A DNA stretch of 64,000 bases from Edaphobacter modestus (GCF_004217555.1 NZ_SHKW01000001.1:5766001-5830000), one strand, 5' to 3'; shown: positions 8,286-17,659, counted from the stretch's first letter. Translations and numbers: made by a program. The notes: generated by a model from the sequence alone, not told the origin.

Positions 8286-8315
8286 GAAATGATAGTGCAA
8301 GGTTATTGATTTGAT

Positions 8316-8393
8316 TGGCGTCCCCGACGGGATTCGAACCCGTGTTATCGCCGTGAAAGGGCGGTGTCCTGGGCCGGGCTAGACGACGGGGAC
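8316..8393 (-). tRNA. tRNA-Glu (anticodon TTC)
   Basis: On the minus strand the sequence folds as a cloverleaf: acceptor GTCCCCG / CGGGGAC, loop CTTTCAC with anticodon TTC, T arm ACGGG-TTCGAAT-CCCGT, and an encoded CCA. It closely resembles the canonical bacterial tRNA-Glu. The outermost anticodon-stem pair is a C-A mismatch (CCGCC against GGCGA). Its 3' end faces the integrase gene 30 bases away, so it is the likely integration site. Confidence 0.9.
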
Positions 8394-8529
8394 GCTTCTG
8401 GGACGAAAATACGCCGTCCCTTCATCTTCATTAACAATATCATTGCTTATTCGACGTCATCGCCGTCGTTCCCGGCGATTGGCGATTTCTGTCGGGAAAA
8501 GGAAATACTGCAAGAGCACCTCGCCGCGC

Positions 8530-9219
8530 ATGACCAACAACCCTGGGAACCGCTACAAATACCTCGACGCATTGACAACCGCATTTGTCGTCATCCTGCT
8601 CGTCTCCAATCTTGTGGCTCAAAAGGCCTGTCTCATCGGGCCGTTTGCAGTCAGCGGAGCCGTCCTTCTTTTTCCCGTTACCTATATCTTTGGAGACGTT
8701 TTTACCGAAGTCTACGGTTTTGCCGCTTCGCGGCGCGCCATCTGGTTAGGTTTCTTCGGTACAGCACTGCTTTATCTGATGGGAACCATCACAATCGCCC
8801 TGCCTCCTGCTCCCGGTTGGCACAACCAGCAGGCCTTTGCGACCGTATTCGGATTTATCCCCAGGATCCTCGCCGCCAGTCTCGCCGCCTTCTGGACAGG
8901 GGAATTTGCCAATTCCTATACGATGGCACGGTTGAAACTGCTTACAAATGGTCGCATGTTGTGGACCCGCACCATCGGGTCGACCATCGTAGGACAAGCG
9001 GTAGACACGACGCTTGTTGTTTTTCTTACCTTTGCGGGCACTGTGTCAGTACGGACACTTGGGAATATGATAGCGACGGGCTATCTTCTCAAGGTCGGAT
9101 ACGAGGTTCTTGCCACCCCCTTAACTTATGTGGTGATTCACTGGCTTAAGCGGGCCGAAGGAGCCGATGCGTTTGATAGGAATGAGAGCTTTAATCCGTT
9201 CTCATTTTCCCAGGATTGA
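8530..9219 (+). CDS. yhhQ: queuosine precursor transporter (YhhQ / VUT family)
   Basis: The 229-residue integral membrane protein has about six hydrophobic segments. It shows hallmarks of the DUF165/YhhQ family: YLDALTTAFVVILLVSNLVAQK near the start, then FPVTYIFGDVFTEVYGF and WTRTIGSTIVGQAVDT. Members import the queuosine precursors preQ0 or preQ1 for tRNA modification. ATG 8530 (MTNNPGNRYKYL) fits the usual family start; the frame is open further upstream to 8443, and no strong ribosome-binding site helps choose. I saw no preQ1 riboswitch in the 136 bases between the tRNA and this start. It stands alone between the element and the efflux genes. Confidence 0.85.
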   Translation: MTNNPGNRYKYLDALTTAFVVILLVSNLVAQKACLIGPFAVSGAVLLFPVTYIFGDVFTEVYGFAASRRAIWLGFFGTALLYLMGTITIALPPAPGWHNQQAFATVFGFIPRILAASLAAFWTGEFANSYTMARLKLLTNGRMLWTRTIGSTIVGQAVDTTLVVFLTFAGTVSVRTLGNMIATGYLLKVGYEVLATPLTYVVIHWLKRAEGADAFDRNESFNPFSFSQD

Positions 9220-9432
9220 GGCACTGAGAAACAGGCACAGCCTGGCCTCATCCCTGCCTCCAGTCTTTTGCGCATCTTTCTTCTATCATGGACATCTAAC
9301 TGGAAACTCAAACTGTTATTGCGGGTTAGATTTTGAGCATCCTGGGCCGCTCAACCTAGTCCAATCTTCCGAAGGACCATCATTGCCGAGTAGGCCGCCT
9401 TGTCGTTCTGTGTAGCTTTTAGGAGAAACACC

Positions 9433-10533
9433 TTGTCCGAGATCGCGTCTTTGAAATTCAAGTTCGTCCTTTCACTTACTGCCGTTGCGGCGATGGGTCT
9501 TACACTCTCCGGCTGCAAGCACGAGACGGTGGCGGCTGCTCCGCCGCAGGCGATGCCGGTCAAGGTATCACCGGTTACGCTCTCGCCCGTTCCCATCTCC
9601 GATACCTATGTCTCCACGATCAAAGGGAGACGTTCGGCGACGATGCAGCCGCAGGTCGAGGGCAATCTGACTCGCATCTTTGTGAAATCCGGTGACGTCG
9701 TTAAAGCTGGCCAGCCCTTGATGCAAATCGACCCCCTGAAGCAATCCGCTACAGTCCAATCGCAGATGGGAACCCAGGCCCAAAAGAAGGCCCTTTTCGA
9801 CTACGACAAGATCCAGCTCGATCGTCAGAAGAAGCTCTTTGAGGCTGGCGTTGTCTCTCGCGACGCTTACGACCAGGCTATCCAGGCGTTTGAGAACTCC
9901 AAGGCGGATTACGAGGCGAATGCCGCCCTGACGGCTACGCAGCAACAACAGCTCGAATACTTTCTGATTCGCGCCCCGTTCGCGGGTGTTGTGGGTGACG
10001 TTCCTGTGCACGTTGGCGACTACGTATCCACCACCACCGTCCTGACGACGGTCGACGATAATGTCGAATTGGAGGCTTACATCTATATTCCGACCGAGCG
10101 AGCAGCGGAAGTTCGCACCGGCCTGCCGGTCGAGATCATCGATACGGACGGAAACACGCTGGTCAAATCGACGGTAAACTTTCTTTCGCCTCAGGTAGAT
10201 AACGGGTTGCAAAGCATTCTTGCGAAGGCGCCTATTCCTCGTGGAGCCAAAGGTCTTCGCACAGAGCAATTGGTTAAGGCACGCGTCACCTGGAACACCA
10301 ATCCCTCGCCTGTCGTTCCGGTTCTTGCAGTTACCCGGGTCGGCGGACAGAGCTTCGTCTTTGTTGCTGCGCAGAAAGATGGAAAGTACGCCGCACGTCA
10401 GATTCCAGTTACGCTTGGGGAACCGATCGGCAATAACTACCCTGTACTGAAGGGGCTGAACCCCGACGATAAGGTGATCGTTTCGGGCCTTCAGTTCCTG
10501 CAGGATGGTGCGCCCGTTCAGCCCATGAGCTAG
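9433..10533 (+). CDS. RND efflux periplasmic adaptor lipoprotein
   Basis: The 366-residue protein begins with a lipoprotein signal (MGLTLSGC lipobox; TTG start with TTTTAGGAG eight bases upstream). It continues with the membrane-fusion-protein fold: a lipoyl half-motif (IFVKSGDVVKAGQPLMQID), a coiled-coil hairpin, the second lipoyl half (FLIRAPFAGVVGDVPVHVGDYV) and beta-barrel and membrane-proximal domains. It would link the inner-membrane pump encoded 112 bases downstream to an outer-membrane channel. No TolC-like gene is beside it, so the pump probably shares a channel encoded elsewhere. Confidence 0.88.
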   Translation: MSEIASLKFKFVLSLTAVAAMGLTLSGCKHETVAAAPPQAMPVKVSPVTLSPVPISDTYVSTIKGRRSATMQPQVEGNLTRIFVKSGDVVKAGQPLMQIDPLKQSATVQSQMGTQAQKKALFDYDKIQLDRQKKLFEAGVVSRDAYDQAIQAFENSKADYEANAALTATQQQQLEYFLIRAPFAGVVGDVPVHVGDYVSTTTVLTTVDDNVELEAYIYIPTERAAEVRTGLPVEIIDTDGNTLVKSTVNFLSPQVDNGLQSILAKAPIPRGAKGLRTEQLVKARVTWNTNPSPVVPVLAVTRVGGQSFVFVAAQKDGKYAARQIPVTLGEPIGNNYPVLKGLNPDDKVIVSGLQFLQDGAPVQPMS

Positions 10534-10645
10534 AGCTGTATTGAGACGCAACCTATCTCTTCGTCAGTCTCTTGGCTTCGGGCGCTGCGAAGGATGAGGA
10601 CGTTCGTATTTCCCCCGGTGCCAGCCGCGCCGGTGAGAGGTCACC

Positions 10646-13600
10646 TTGTTCGTAGATTTCTTCATTCGCCGCCCGATCTTCGCTACGGTCTGCGCCTTGC
10701 TTATCGTTCTCGCCGGCGCGGTCGTTATCCCCACTTTGCCGATCTCACTCTACCCGCAACTGGCGCCACCACAGGTTGTCGTAACCAGCAACTACATCGG
10801 CGCTAACTCGCAGATCGTGGAATCGGCAGTAACGATTCCGTTGGAGACGGCGATCAATGGCGTTGAGGGGATGCGTTATATGAGCTCGACCAGCTCAAAC
10901 GACGGAACCTCGAACATCACGATTACCTTCCGTACAGGGTACGACCTGTCGATCGCTGCAGTAGACGTGCAGAACCGAGTTGCCTCCGCGCAGGGCCGTC
11001 TGCCTGCCACCGTGAATGCGACCGGCATCACCATCACCAAAGCCAATAGCAACTTTGTTTTTGCTGCGGGCTTTGTCGCGCGCGATGGAAAATACTCGCA
11101 GGAGTTCATCTCCAACTACATCGACGTCTATGTCAAAGATGCCCTTAAGCGTGTACCAGGCGTCGGCGATGTCCTTATCTTTGGCGAGCGCAAGTATGCC
11201 ATGCGTGTCTGGCTCGATCCGGCTCGCCTCGCTGCCCGCGGCCTCACCGCGTTCGACGTTACCAACGCGCTCTCTGAGCAGAACGTGGAAGTCGCCGCGG
11301 GCCAACTGGGACGCCCCCCCGCAGATAGCGTGCAGGAATATCAGATGGCGGTGCGTGTCGTCGGTAGACTCTCCGATCCGCGTCAGTTTGAAAACATCAT
11401 CCTCAAGAACTCACCGAATAACGGAGGGCTCGTTCTGCTCAGGGATGTGGGCCGTGCCGAAGTTGGAGCGGAAAATTACGATACCAGTCTGAAGTTTTCG
11501 GGCGGTGACGCCGTAGGTGTCGGCGTGCAGCAGCTCTCGAATGCGAACGCGCTCGAAGTGGACAGGCAGTGCAAGGCGGTTCTTGCAGACTTATACAAGT
11601 CATTTCCGCCAGGCCTCGAATACATCATCGCCTTCGACACCACCACCGTCGTAGGGGATTCGGTTAAAGAGGTGGTCCATACCATCATCGAAGCCATCAT
11701 CATCGTCATCGTGGTGATCTTTTTCTTTCTTCAGGACTGGCGCGCGACCATTATTCCGGCTGCGACGATTCCAGTTTCGCTGGTGGGTACCTTTGCCTTC
11801 ATCAAGATCTTTGGCTTCTCGATCAACTCGCTGACTCTCTTCGGCATCACCCTGGCGACAGGACTCGTTGTGGACGACGCGATCGTCGTCATTGAAAACG
11901 TCCAACGTCATATTCACGAGCAACACTGTGACAGCCATCGCGCTACATCCGACGCTATGGCCGAGGTAACCAGCGCCGTTATCGCAACCTCGCTTGTGCT
12001 GATCTCCGTCTTCATACCCGTCAGCTTCTTCCCGGGAACGACCGGTATCCTGTACAAGCAGTTCTCGCTCACCATCGCGTTTTCGATCGCCATCTCCGCC
12101 TTCAATGCGCTGACCCTGTCACCCGCACTGGCTGCGATTCTTCTTCGGCCTGAAACCAAACATGGTGGCCTGCTGGGTCTTTTCGAGAAAGGTCTCCAGA
12201 AAGTTATCTCCGGGTATGCGTACCTGGTGACGCATGTGGTCAAGCTCCGCGTTATCATGATGCTGCTCTTCGCGGCGGGTCTTGCCGGAACGGTCTACAT
12301 GTACAACCATGTGCCGACAGCCTTCGTTCCTTCGGAAGACCAGAACTACTTCATCAACATTGTGCAGACCCCTCCGGGCGCATCGCTCGCCTATACGACG
12401 GAAGTTGCAGATCGAGCAGCCGCGATTATCCGCCAGAACGATGATGTCTTCGGCACGTTTTCCGTTATGGGTTTTTCACTGACCGGAGGAAGCTCTCCGA
12501 ACGCGGGCATCATCTTCGCTCCTCTCAAACCCATCGATGAGCGCAAGAAGAAGGGTCCGGGGCATTCCGCACATGACATCGTAGCTGAAATTGCGCCGAA
12601 GTTGTTCCAGGTTCCCGGTGGCATCGTAGCTGCCTTTGAACCGCCCGCGATTCAGGGCATCGGTTCGGTCGGCGGCTTCCAATTCATGCTGCAGGACCAG
12701 GGGCGTAACACCTTCGGAGACATCGACCGCGTGGCTCATACCATGGTCGCGCAGAGCCGTGATCCACATTCAGGTCTGGTCGGTCTTTACACGCCTTACA
12801 CGTCGAACGACCCGCAGCTTTTCGTCACGATCAACCGTGAGAAGGCTAAGGCCATCGGCGTCCCGCTGGCGCAGATTACCTCTGCGTTGGGAACATACAT
12901 GGGTTCGAGCTACGTCAATGACTTTGACTTCAACAATCGCTCGTATCGCGTCTATGTTCAGGCTGACCAGAATTTCCGTAGGAATTCGAAGGATCTCCGG
13001 CAGTTCTATGTCCGTTCCGACAGCGGTCAGATGATTCCGTTGGACAATCTGGTCAGCATCACGGAAACGGCGGGTCCCCAGGTTATTTACCACTACAACA
13101 TCTTCCGCTCTGCGGAGATTGACGGAGCCGCGGGGCCGGGTCTCAGCTCAGGCCAGGGACTCGAGAAGATGCAGCAACTCTTCGAGAAAAACAAGATTCA
13201 GGGCATGATGTACTCGTGGACGGGTCTCGCTCTCGAAGAGATAGAATCCAGCGGCAAGGCTGTCATTATCTTTGGCCTTGGTTTGCTCGTCGTCTATCTC
13301 ACGCTCTCTGCGCAATACGAGAGTTGGGTTCTGCCGTTCATCATTCTCCTGGCGGTTCCCATGGCCGTGCTTGGCGCGCTCGCTCTGGTGTCGGCACGTG
13401 GACTCGTGGACGATGTCTACGTCCAGATCGGCCTTGTTATGCTGATTGGCTTGTCGGCTAAAAACTCGATTCTGATCGTAGAGTTTGCAGAGCAGCAGAT
13501 GGAACATGGAAAAGGTGTTGTTGAAGCAGCCGTCATCGCGGCCGAACTTCGACTGCGTCCTATCCTGATGACGTCGATTGCCTTCATCTTGGGCGTGCTT

Positions 13601-13831
13601 CCCTTATACTTTGCCTCCGGTGCTGGAGCTCTCGGTCGTCACTCAGTAGGTACGGCAATCGTAGGCGGCATGGTGCTCTCGACCGTCCTCAATCTGTTCT
13701 TCATTCCTGTTCTCTATGTTGTCGTCAAGAGCATTCTCATTCGCTTCAGCTCGAGACCTCGGCCGCGTCCTGACGGTTGCGATGACGATGCAAGCACACT
13801 CGAACAACAACAGATCACGATCAGCCAGTAG
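10646..13831 (+). CDS. RND multidrug efflux pump, inner-membrane subunit (AcrB/HAE1 type)
   Basis: The 1061-residue protein has the full HAE1 layout: an N-terminal FFIRRPIFATV helix, two large periplasmic loops and twelve membrane segments. The proton-relay residues are present as Asp410-Asp411 in TM4 (GLVVDDAIVVIENV) and Lys939 in TM10 (GLSAKNSILIVEFA). This is a proton-driven exporter working with the adaptor just upstream. The start is a TTG with GAGAGG before it. Its length matches AcrB/MexB relatives. The substrate cannot be told from sequence. Confidence 0.93.
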   Translation: MFVDFFIRRPIFATVCALLIVLAGAVVIPTLPISLYPQLAPPQVVVTSNYIGANSQIVESAVTIPLETAINGVEGMRYMSSTSSNDGTSNITITFRTGYDLSIAAVDVQNRVASAQGRLPATVNATGITITKANSNFVFAAGFVARDGKYSQEFISNYIDVYVKDALKRVPGVGDVLIFGERKYAMRVWLDPARLAARGLTAFDVTNALSEQNVEVAAGQLGRPPADSVQEYQMAVRVVGRLSDPRQFENIILKNSPNNGGLVLLRDVGRAEVGAENYDTSLKFSGGDAVGVGVQQLSNANALEVDRQCKAVLADLYKSFPPGLEYIIAFDTTTVVGDSVKEVVHTIIEAIIIVIVVIFFFLQDWRATIIPAATIPVSLVGTFAFIKIFGFSINSLTLFGITLATGLVVDDAIVVIENVQRHIHEQHCDSHRATSDAMAEVTSAVIATSLVLISVFIPVSFFPGTTGILYKQFSLTIAFSIAISAFNALTLSPALAAILLRPETKHGGLLGLFEKGLQKVISGYAYLVTHVVKLRVIMMLLFAAGLAGTVYMYNHVPTAFVPSEDQNYFINIVQTPPGASLAYTTEVADRAAAIIRQNDDVFGTFSVMGFSLTGGSSPNAGIIFAPLKPIDERKKKGPGHSAHDIVAEIAPKLFQVPGGIVAAFEPPAIQGIGSVGGFQFMLQDQGRNTFGDIDRVAHTMVAQSRDPHSGLVGLYTPYTSNDPQLFVTINREKAKAIGVPLAQITSALGTYMGSSYVNDFDFNNRSYRVYVQADQNFRRNSKDLRQFYVRSDSGQMIPLDNLVSITETAGPQVIYHYNIFRSAEIDGAAGPGLSSGQGLEKMQQLFEKNKIQGMMYSWTGLALEEIESSGKAVIIFGLGLLVVYLTLSAQYESWVLPFIILLAVPMAVLGALALVSARGLVDDVYVQIGLVMLIGLSAKNSILIVEFAEQQMEHGKGVVEAAVIAAELRLRPILMTSIAFILGVLPLYFASGAGALGRHSVGTAIVGGMVLSTVLNLFFIPVLYVVVKSILIRFSSRPRPRPDGCDDDASTLEQQQITISQ

Positions 13832-13837
13832 GAAGAG

Positions 13838-13878
13838 ATCGCGGGAGGAACGCCTTACAGGCATCTTCCCGCGATTTC
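13838..13878 (+). terminator. stem-loop after the efflux operon
   Basis: A 9-bp stem (ATCGCGGGA / TCCCGCGAT) encloses a smaller GCCT-TAC-AGGC hairpin and is followed by TTTC. It begins seven bases after the pump stop codon. The T-run is short, so termination is likely but not certain. Confidence 0.6.
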
Positions 13879-13932
13879 AAATTCGGCCATGACCATCTCC
13901 TGGAAGGTCAAAGCACGCGGCCTCTCTCCTGT

Positions 13933-13962
13933 ATGATTATTCATCCTTCCATGCATAATCAT
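13933..13962. promoter_or_regulatory. inverted repeat upstream of the amidinotransferase-like gene
   Basis: Two 12-base arms (ATGATTATTCAT and ATGCATAATCAT, one mismatch) flank the six bases CCTTCC, 52 bases before the start at 14015. The ATTATTCAT core resembles half of an ArgR/AhrC arginine box. With an arginine-handling enzyme fold downstream, an arginine-repressor site is plausible but unproven. Confidence 0.5.
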
Positions 13963-14014
13963 TAGTGTTGACGCGGGTTTACGGGATAGGACATGCTCAT
14001 AGTGAAGAGGAACT

Positions 14015-14896
14015 ATGAGCACGCAATCCATCGAGATCGTCCGAACGATCTCCCCTGTTGCCTCACCGAGGCCGTCCTACCTGATGTGTTCGCCGAGGTT
14101 CTTCGATGTCAACTACGTCATCAACCCATGGATGGCCGACAATGTTCATGCCGCATCCCCCGAGCGGGCCGCTGCACAATGGCAACATCTTCATAACGCT
14201 CTATCGGAGATCGCTGACGTTACGCTGATTGATCCTCAGCCTGGCTTGCCCGATATGGTCTTTACGGCCAATGCTGGTCTCGAGCGCAATGGCATCGTCA
14301 TTGTGAGCAGTTTCTTTCACTCAGAACGTCAGGGCGAAGAGTTGCACTTTGCTCGTTGGTTTGAAGAGTGCGGCTATACCGTCATTCGGCTGCCGCAGAG
14401 TACTTCCTTTGAGGGTGAAGGCGATGCGCTCTTTTCGCTGAATGGAGGCCCGCTTTGGGCGGGCTACGGAAGGCGTAGCACAAAAGAAAGTCATCTTCAG
14501 CTTGCACACGTCTGGAATGTGGAGGTGGTTTCTCTCCACCTTATCGATCCACGTTTTTATCATCTCGATACCTGCTTCGCACCATTGAACGATGGCTACG
14601 TCATGTACTATCCGGCCGCCTTCGACGCAGCATCTGTCTCTAGCATCGAAGCATTCTATCCGGTCCACAAACGTATCGTTGTCTCAGAGGCGGATGCAGT
14701 ACGTTTCGCGTGCAACGCGATCAATGTCGATCGCAGCATTCTGGTCAACGAGATAAGCAGGGAACTGACAGAACGGCTGAAGGAAGCGAACTTCACCGTC
14801 ATTCCTCTTCAACTAAGCGAATTTCTCAAAGCGGGCGGTGCCGCGAAATGCCTCGTCATGAGGCTGAGTCCGCTCTTGAAGCAGACGACGAACTAA
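14015..14896 (+). CDS. amidinotransferase-fold hydrolase (DDAH / arginine deiminase-related)
   Basis: The 293-residue protein shows the pentein signatures: a YLMCSPRFFDVNYVINPWM start, DMVFTANAG, FEGEGDAL, FYHLDTCFAPL with the catalytic His, and a C-terminal KAGGAAKCLVMRL with the nucleophilic Cys. Such enzymes hydrolyse arginine, dimethylarginine or related guanidino compounds; some relatives make ornithine plus ammonia from arginine. Which substrate applies here cannot be settled by eye. GAGGAAC precedes the ATG. A palindrome resembling an arginine box lies upstream. It converges on ligD with an 18-base gap. Confidence 0.8.
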   Translation: MSTQSIEIVRTISPVASPRPSYLMCSPRFFDVNYVINPWMADNVHAASPERAAAQWQHLHNALSEIADVTLIDPQPGLPDMVFTANAGLERNGIVIVSSFFHSERQGEELHFARWFEECGYTVIRLPQSTSFEGEGDALFSLNGGPLWAGYGRRSTKESHLQLAHVWNVEVVSLHLIDPRFYHLDTCFAPLNDGYVMYYPAAFDAASVSSIEAFYPVHKRIVVSEADAVRFACNAINVDRSILVNEISRELTERLKEANFTVIPLQLSEFLKAGGAAKCLVMRLSPLLKQTTN

Positions 14897-14914
14897 CAGC
14901 GCGGTCAGAAGCTC

Positions 14915-17659
14915 TTACAGATTGAGCTTCTGATTCACTGTTTCCATATCTTTCCAGGGATCTTTCTTGAGCCGCTCTCGCCACTCCGAGAAGTTAGCCA
15001 CCTGGAATAAGGGCCGCTCGTTCATCTTCTTCAGCTCAGCCCAACTCAGAGGCATCGAGACAGCGACTCCTTCCCGCGCCCTGGGCGAGTAAGGTGCAAC
15101 AGAGGTAGCTCCCCGCTCGTTTCGCAGGTAATCCAGATAGATCTTTCCCTTCCGCGCAGCCTTCGTCATCTTCGTCAGGTATCTTTGCGGGTCGGCTTTT
15201 TCCATTGCGACCACAAACTGCCGGGAAAATTCCTTCACCTCAGGCCACGCATGATCCGCTTTTACCGGAGCAACGATGTGGAGTCCTTTTCCTCCTGTTG
15301 TCTTCACAAAGCTTTCAAGGCCCAGTTTTTTCAGACGAACACGAACTTCACTCGCAGCCTCAGCGACCTCGATCCACTTGAGCTCCTCATCTGGATCGAG
15401 ATCGAAGACAAGCCGATCGGGTTGTTCCAGGTGCTCGTTACGCGATCCCCACGGATGTACTTCAAGCACCCCCATCTGTGCCAGCCCGGCAAGCGCTTCG
15501 GCGCTGTTGAGCGTGATGTACGGCTCCACCTTGCCGTTCTTGTCGGCAATATCTACGCTGCCGATTCCTTTCGGAAGCATGGAGTTTACATGCTTCTGAA
15601 AGAAGCAGGGTTTTCCTGCGCCTTCGGGACAACGGACCAGGCTTACCGGGCGATCGGCGATGTGCGGCAGCATCCACTCCGCCACGGCCCAGTAGTAGTC
15701 CGCAAGCATTTGCTTTGTTATCGCCGAGGAATCATCCAGCACTTTTTGCGGATGCGTTAAACGGACCGGTGCATGTTCTATCGATTCATTGGACCGTCTC
15801 GACACGCTCGATTCGCCAGCATCGCTGCGATGAGTGGCAGCTTTAGGTCGAGACCGCCTCGGCCCCAGGGAGACATCGGGCTCCTCGCGTGTCACTTCCT
15901 TTGCTGCCTTATCTTCGCGTATGCCGAGAAATGCCGCCTGACGCACAAGATGGTCTGCGGTCCATGTGGCAAATCGGACCTGCACCACCATCTCAGGCTT
16001 CACCCACCGTGCGCCCTTTCTGGCATCTCCTGGCAGACTCTCAAAAGGAGAGGAATCTCGTGCGAGCGATTCGAGCCGATCCCGTAAGATGCGATGGGTC
16101 TTCTGCGTGAAACCCGTGCCCGTACGTCCTGCATAGATAAGCTTTCCATCCAGGTAATAACCCAGCAGAAGAGCGCCCACACCGTGAATCTTATTTGTAG
16201 GAAGCGTGTAACCACCGACAACGAACTCCTGCTCGTGCAGGCACTTCATCTTGAGCCAGTCGCCGCTCCGACCCGACACATACTTTCCCGAGGCTCGCTT
16301 GGATACGATTCCTTCCGCCTGCAGTTTGCAGGCTTCGCGCAGAAGCGCCGCACCGCCCGTCTCTATGTGTTCGCCTAATCGCAGCCGATCCTCGTCAACT
16401 CCTTGCAGCAGCGCGCCTAAGACCTCTTTGCGTTGTTTCAGGGGGAGATTACGCGTGTTTTTACCTTCCAGGTGGAGCAGGTCAAAGGCGAAGTAGGTCA
16501 GGGCGTTCTTTGCACCCTGCTGCATGGAGGCCTGCAGATCAGCGAAATTCGTCGTCCCGTTGGGTGCAACCACGACCACTTCGCCATCGAGCGTGACCTT
16601 CTCAACTGCGAGTTTCGCAATCTCACTGGCGACGGATTTCACACGCGCTGTCCAGTCCAACCCCGTTCGGGTCAGCATCTGAACCTTGGTGCCGTCCTTC
16701 CTCGCTTGCATTCGATATCCATCGAGCTTCAATTCATGCAGCCACCCATCTTCCGACGGCGGCGTCTCTGCCATCAGTGCGAGCTGTGGTGGAATAAACC
16801 CTGGCTGTTGCTCCTCCGGAAGTTCGTCGATCCGTTCCAGCAACTTCGCTGGCACAGTCTTCGCAGCCGGCGCTTCAGCCTTCGCATCGCGGCTCTCTTT
16901 TCGAAACCATGCTTTGCTTCCCGAACGCGTGTCCTTTGAATTCCAGACGTGGTCTTCGTTGCGCGCAATCTCTTCGATCGATCTTCCCGTGACCGCGCTG
17001 TCAGCCTCGGACTCCGTTATCGGCTCTTCGTCCTGCCGGCGCTCGAACTCGTCGTGCTCTTTGATGAGCAGCCAGTTCGGCTTTTTTTCCTTTGCCCACT
17101 TTCCTCCCATGCGAATCAAAGCCCACTTTCCCTTGAGCTTCGTTCCATGGAGCAGAAATTTCAAACTTCCATCGCGGAGACCTGCATCGATGTCCGTGTG
17201 GCCAGCCTGCGGCTCCCACATTCCCTGGTCCCACAGCATCACGGTCCCTCCGCCATATTGACCGTGCGGAATGATTCCCTCAAAGCCGCCATACTCCATG
17301 GGGTGATCTTCTACCTGCACCGCCAGCCGCTTGTCTCCGGTAAAGTAGCTCGGGCCCTTGGCCACCGCCCAGCTTTTTAAGACACCATTCCATCCGAGCC
17401 TGAAGTCGTAATGGAGATGCGAAGCCGCATGCTTCTGCACGCAGAAGGGAAGGCCTTTCGACGTACCCTTCTTTTCGTCTCCACCGCTCGGCTCTTCAGT
17501 GATGTTGAAATCACGCATCGAGCGATAGCGCGCAAGCTGTTCGTCGACTGCATTGGCCGCAGAGTCACCGTTGGCCGAGGCTTTCGGTTTTTTCGTTGCG
17601 GTCTTCTTCTGCTCTGCCTTCGTCGATTTCTTCGCGGCTGCCTCTTTGGAACCCGCCAT
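14915..17659 (-). CDS. ligD: ATP-dependent DNA ligase D (NHEJ)
   Basis: The 914-residue protein has all three LigD modules. The 3'-phosphoesterase comes first (FCVQKHAASHLHYDFRLGWN near residue 75, then HGQYGGGTVMLWD). The ATP-dependent ligase core follows, with the nucleotidyl-acceptor lysine in ELKLDGYR near residue 310. The primase-type polymerase is last (KQMLADYYWAV; catalytic aspartates in VFDLDPDE). The order phosphoesterase-ligase-polymerase is a common bacterial one. The first 40 residues are Lys/Ala-rich. CAGGAG precedes the ATG. It lies 54 bases after ku on the same strand, and the pair forms the bacterial non-homologous end-joining system. Confidence 0.95.
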   Translation of the reverse strand: MAGSKEAAAKKSTKAEQKKTATKKPKASANGDSAANAVDEQLARYRSMRDFNITEEPSGGDEKKGTSKGLPFCVQKHAASHLHYDFRLGWNGVLKSWAVAKGPSYFTGDKRLAVQVEDHPMEYGGFEGIIPHGQYGGGTVMLWDQGMWEPQAGHTDIDAGLRDGSLKFLLHGTKLKGKWALIRMGGKWAKEKKPNWLLIKEHDEFERRQDEEPITESEADSAVTGRSIEEIARNEDHVWNSKDTRSGSKAWFRKESRDAKAEAPAAKTVPAKLLERIDELPEEQQPGFIPPQLALMAETPPSEDGWLHELKLDGYRMQARKDGTKVQMLTRTGLDWTARVKSVASEIAKLAVEKVTLDGEVVVVAPNGTTNFADLQASMQQGAKNALTYFAFDLLHLEGKNTRNLPLKQRKEVLGALLQGVDEDRLRLGEHIETGGAALLREACKLQAEGIVSKRASGKYVSGRSGDWLKMKCLHEQEFVVGGYTLPTNKIHGVGALLLGYYLDGKLIYAGRTGTGFTQKTHRILRDRLESLARDSSPFESLPGDARKGARWVKPEMVVQVRFATWTADHLVRQAAFLGIREDKAAKEVTREEPDVSLGPRRSRPKAATHRSDAGESSVSRRSNESIEHAPVRLTHPQKVLDDSSAITKQMLADYYWAVAEWMLPHIADRPVSLVRCPEGAGKPCFFQKHVNSMLPKGIGSVDIADKNGKVEPYITLNSAEALAGLAQMGVLEVHPWGSRNEHLEQPDRLVFDLDPDEELKWIEVAEAASEVRVRLKKLGLESFVKTTGGKGLHIVAPVKADHAWPEVKEFSRQFVVAMEKADPQRYLTKMTKAARKGKIYLDYLRNERGATSVAPYSPRAREGVAVSMPLSWAELKKMNERPLFQVANFSEWRERLKKDPWKDMETVNQKLNL

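Larger units (their letters stand above)
3047..8315. mobile_element. cryptic integrated element (satellite-like) next to tRNA-Glu
   Basis: The block lies between a truncated host gene and the 3' end of a tRNA-Glu gene. It holds, from left to right, a small TubC-N-like protein, a TOPRIM/DUF3631 primase-ATPase, a CHC2 zinc-finger primase piece and an excisionase-like HTH protein (all minus strand). After a palindromic operator come a zinc-finger protein and a broken tyrosine integrase (plus strand). An integrase facing a tRNA 3' end is the usual arrangement for site-specific integration into a tRNA gene. There are no structural, lysis or conjugation genes, which fits a phage satellite or small integrative element. 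I could not find a second copy of the tRNA 3' end at the left edge, so that boundary is approximate. Confidence 0.7.

Noticed and set aside
8394..8529. possible preQ1 riboswitch upstream of the queuosine-precursor transporter
   Set aside because: I could not find the conserved loop and pseudoknot bases of preQ1 aptamers by eye.
9568..10551. 327-residue open frame on the minus strand
   Set aside because: It is antisense to the RND adaptor gene, which has clear lipoyl motifs and a lipobox.
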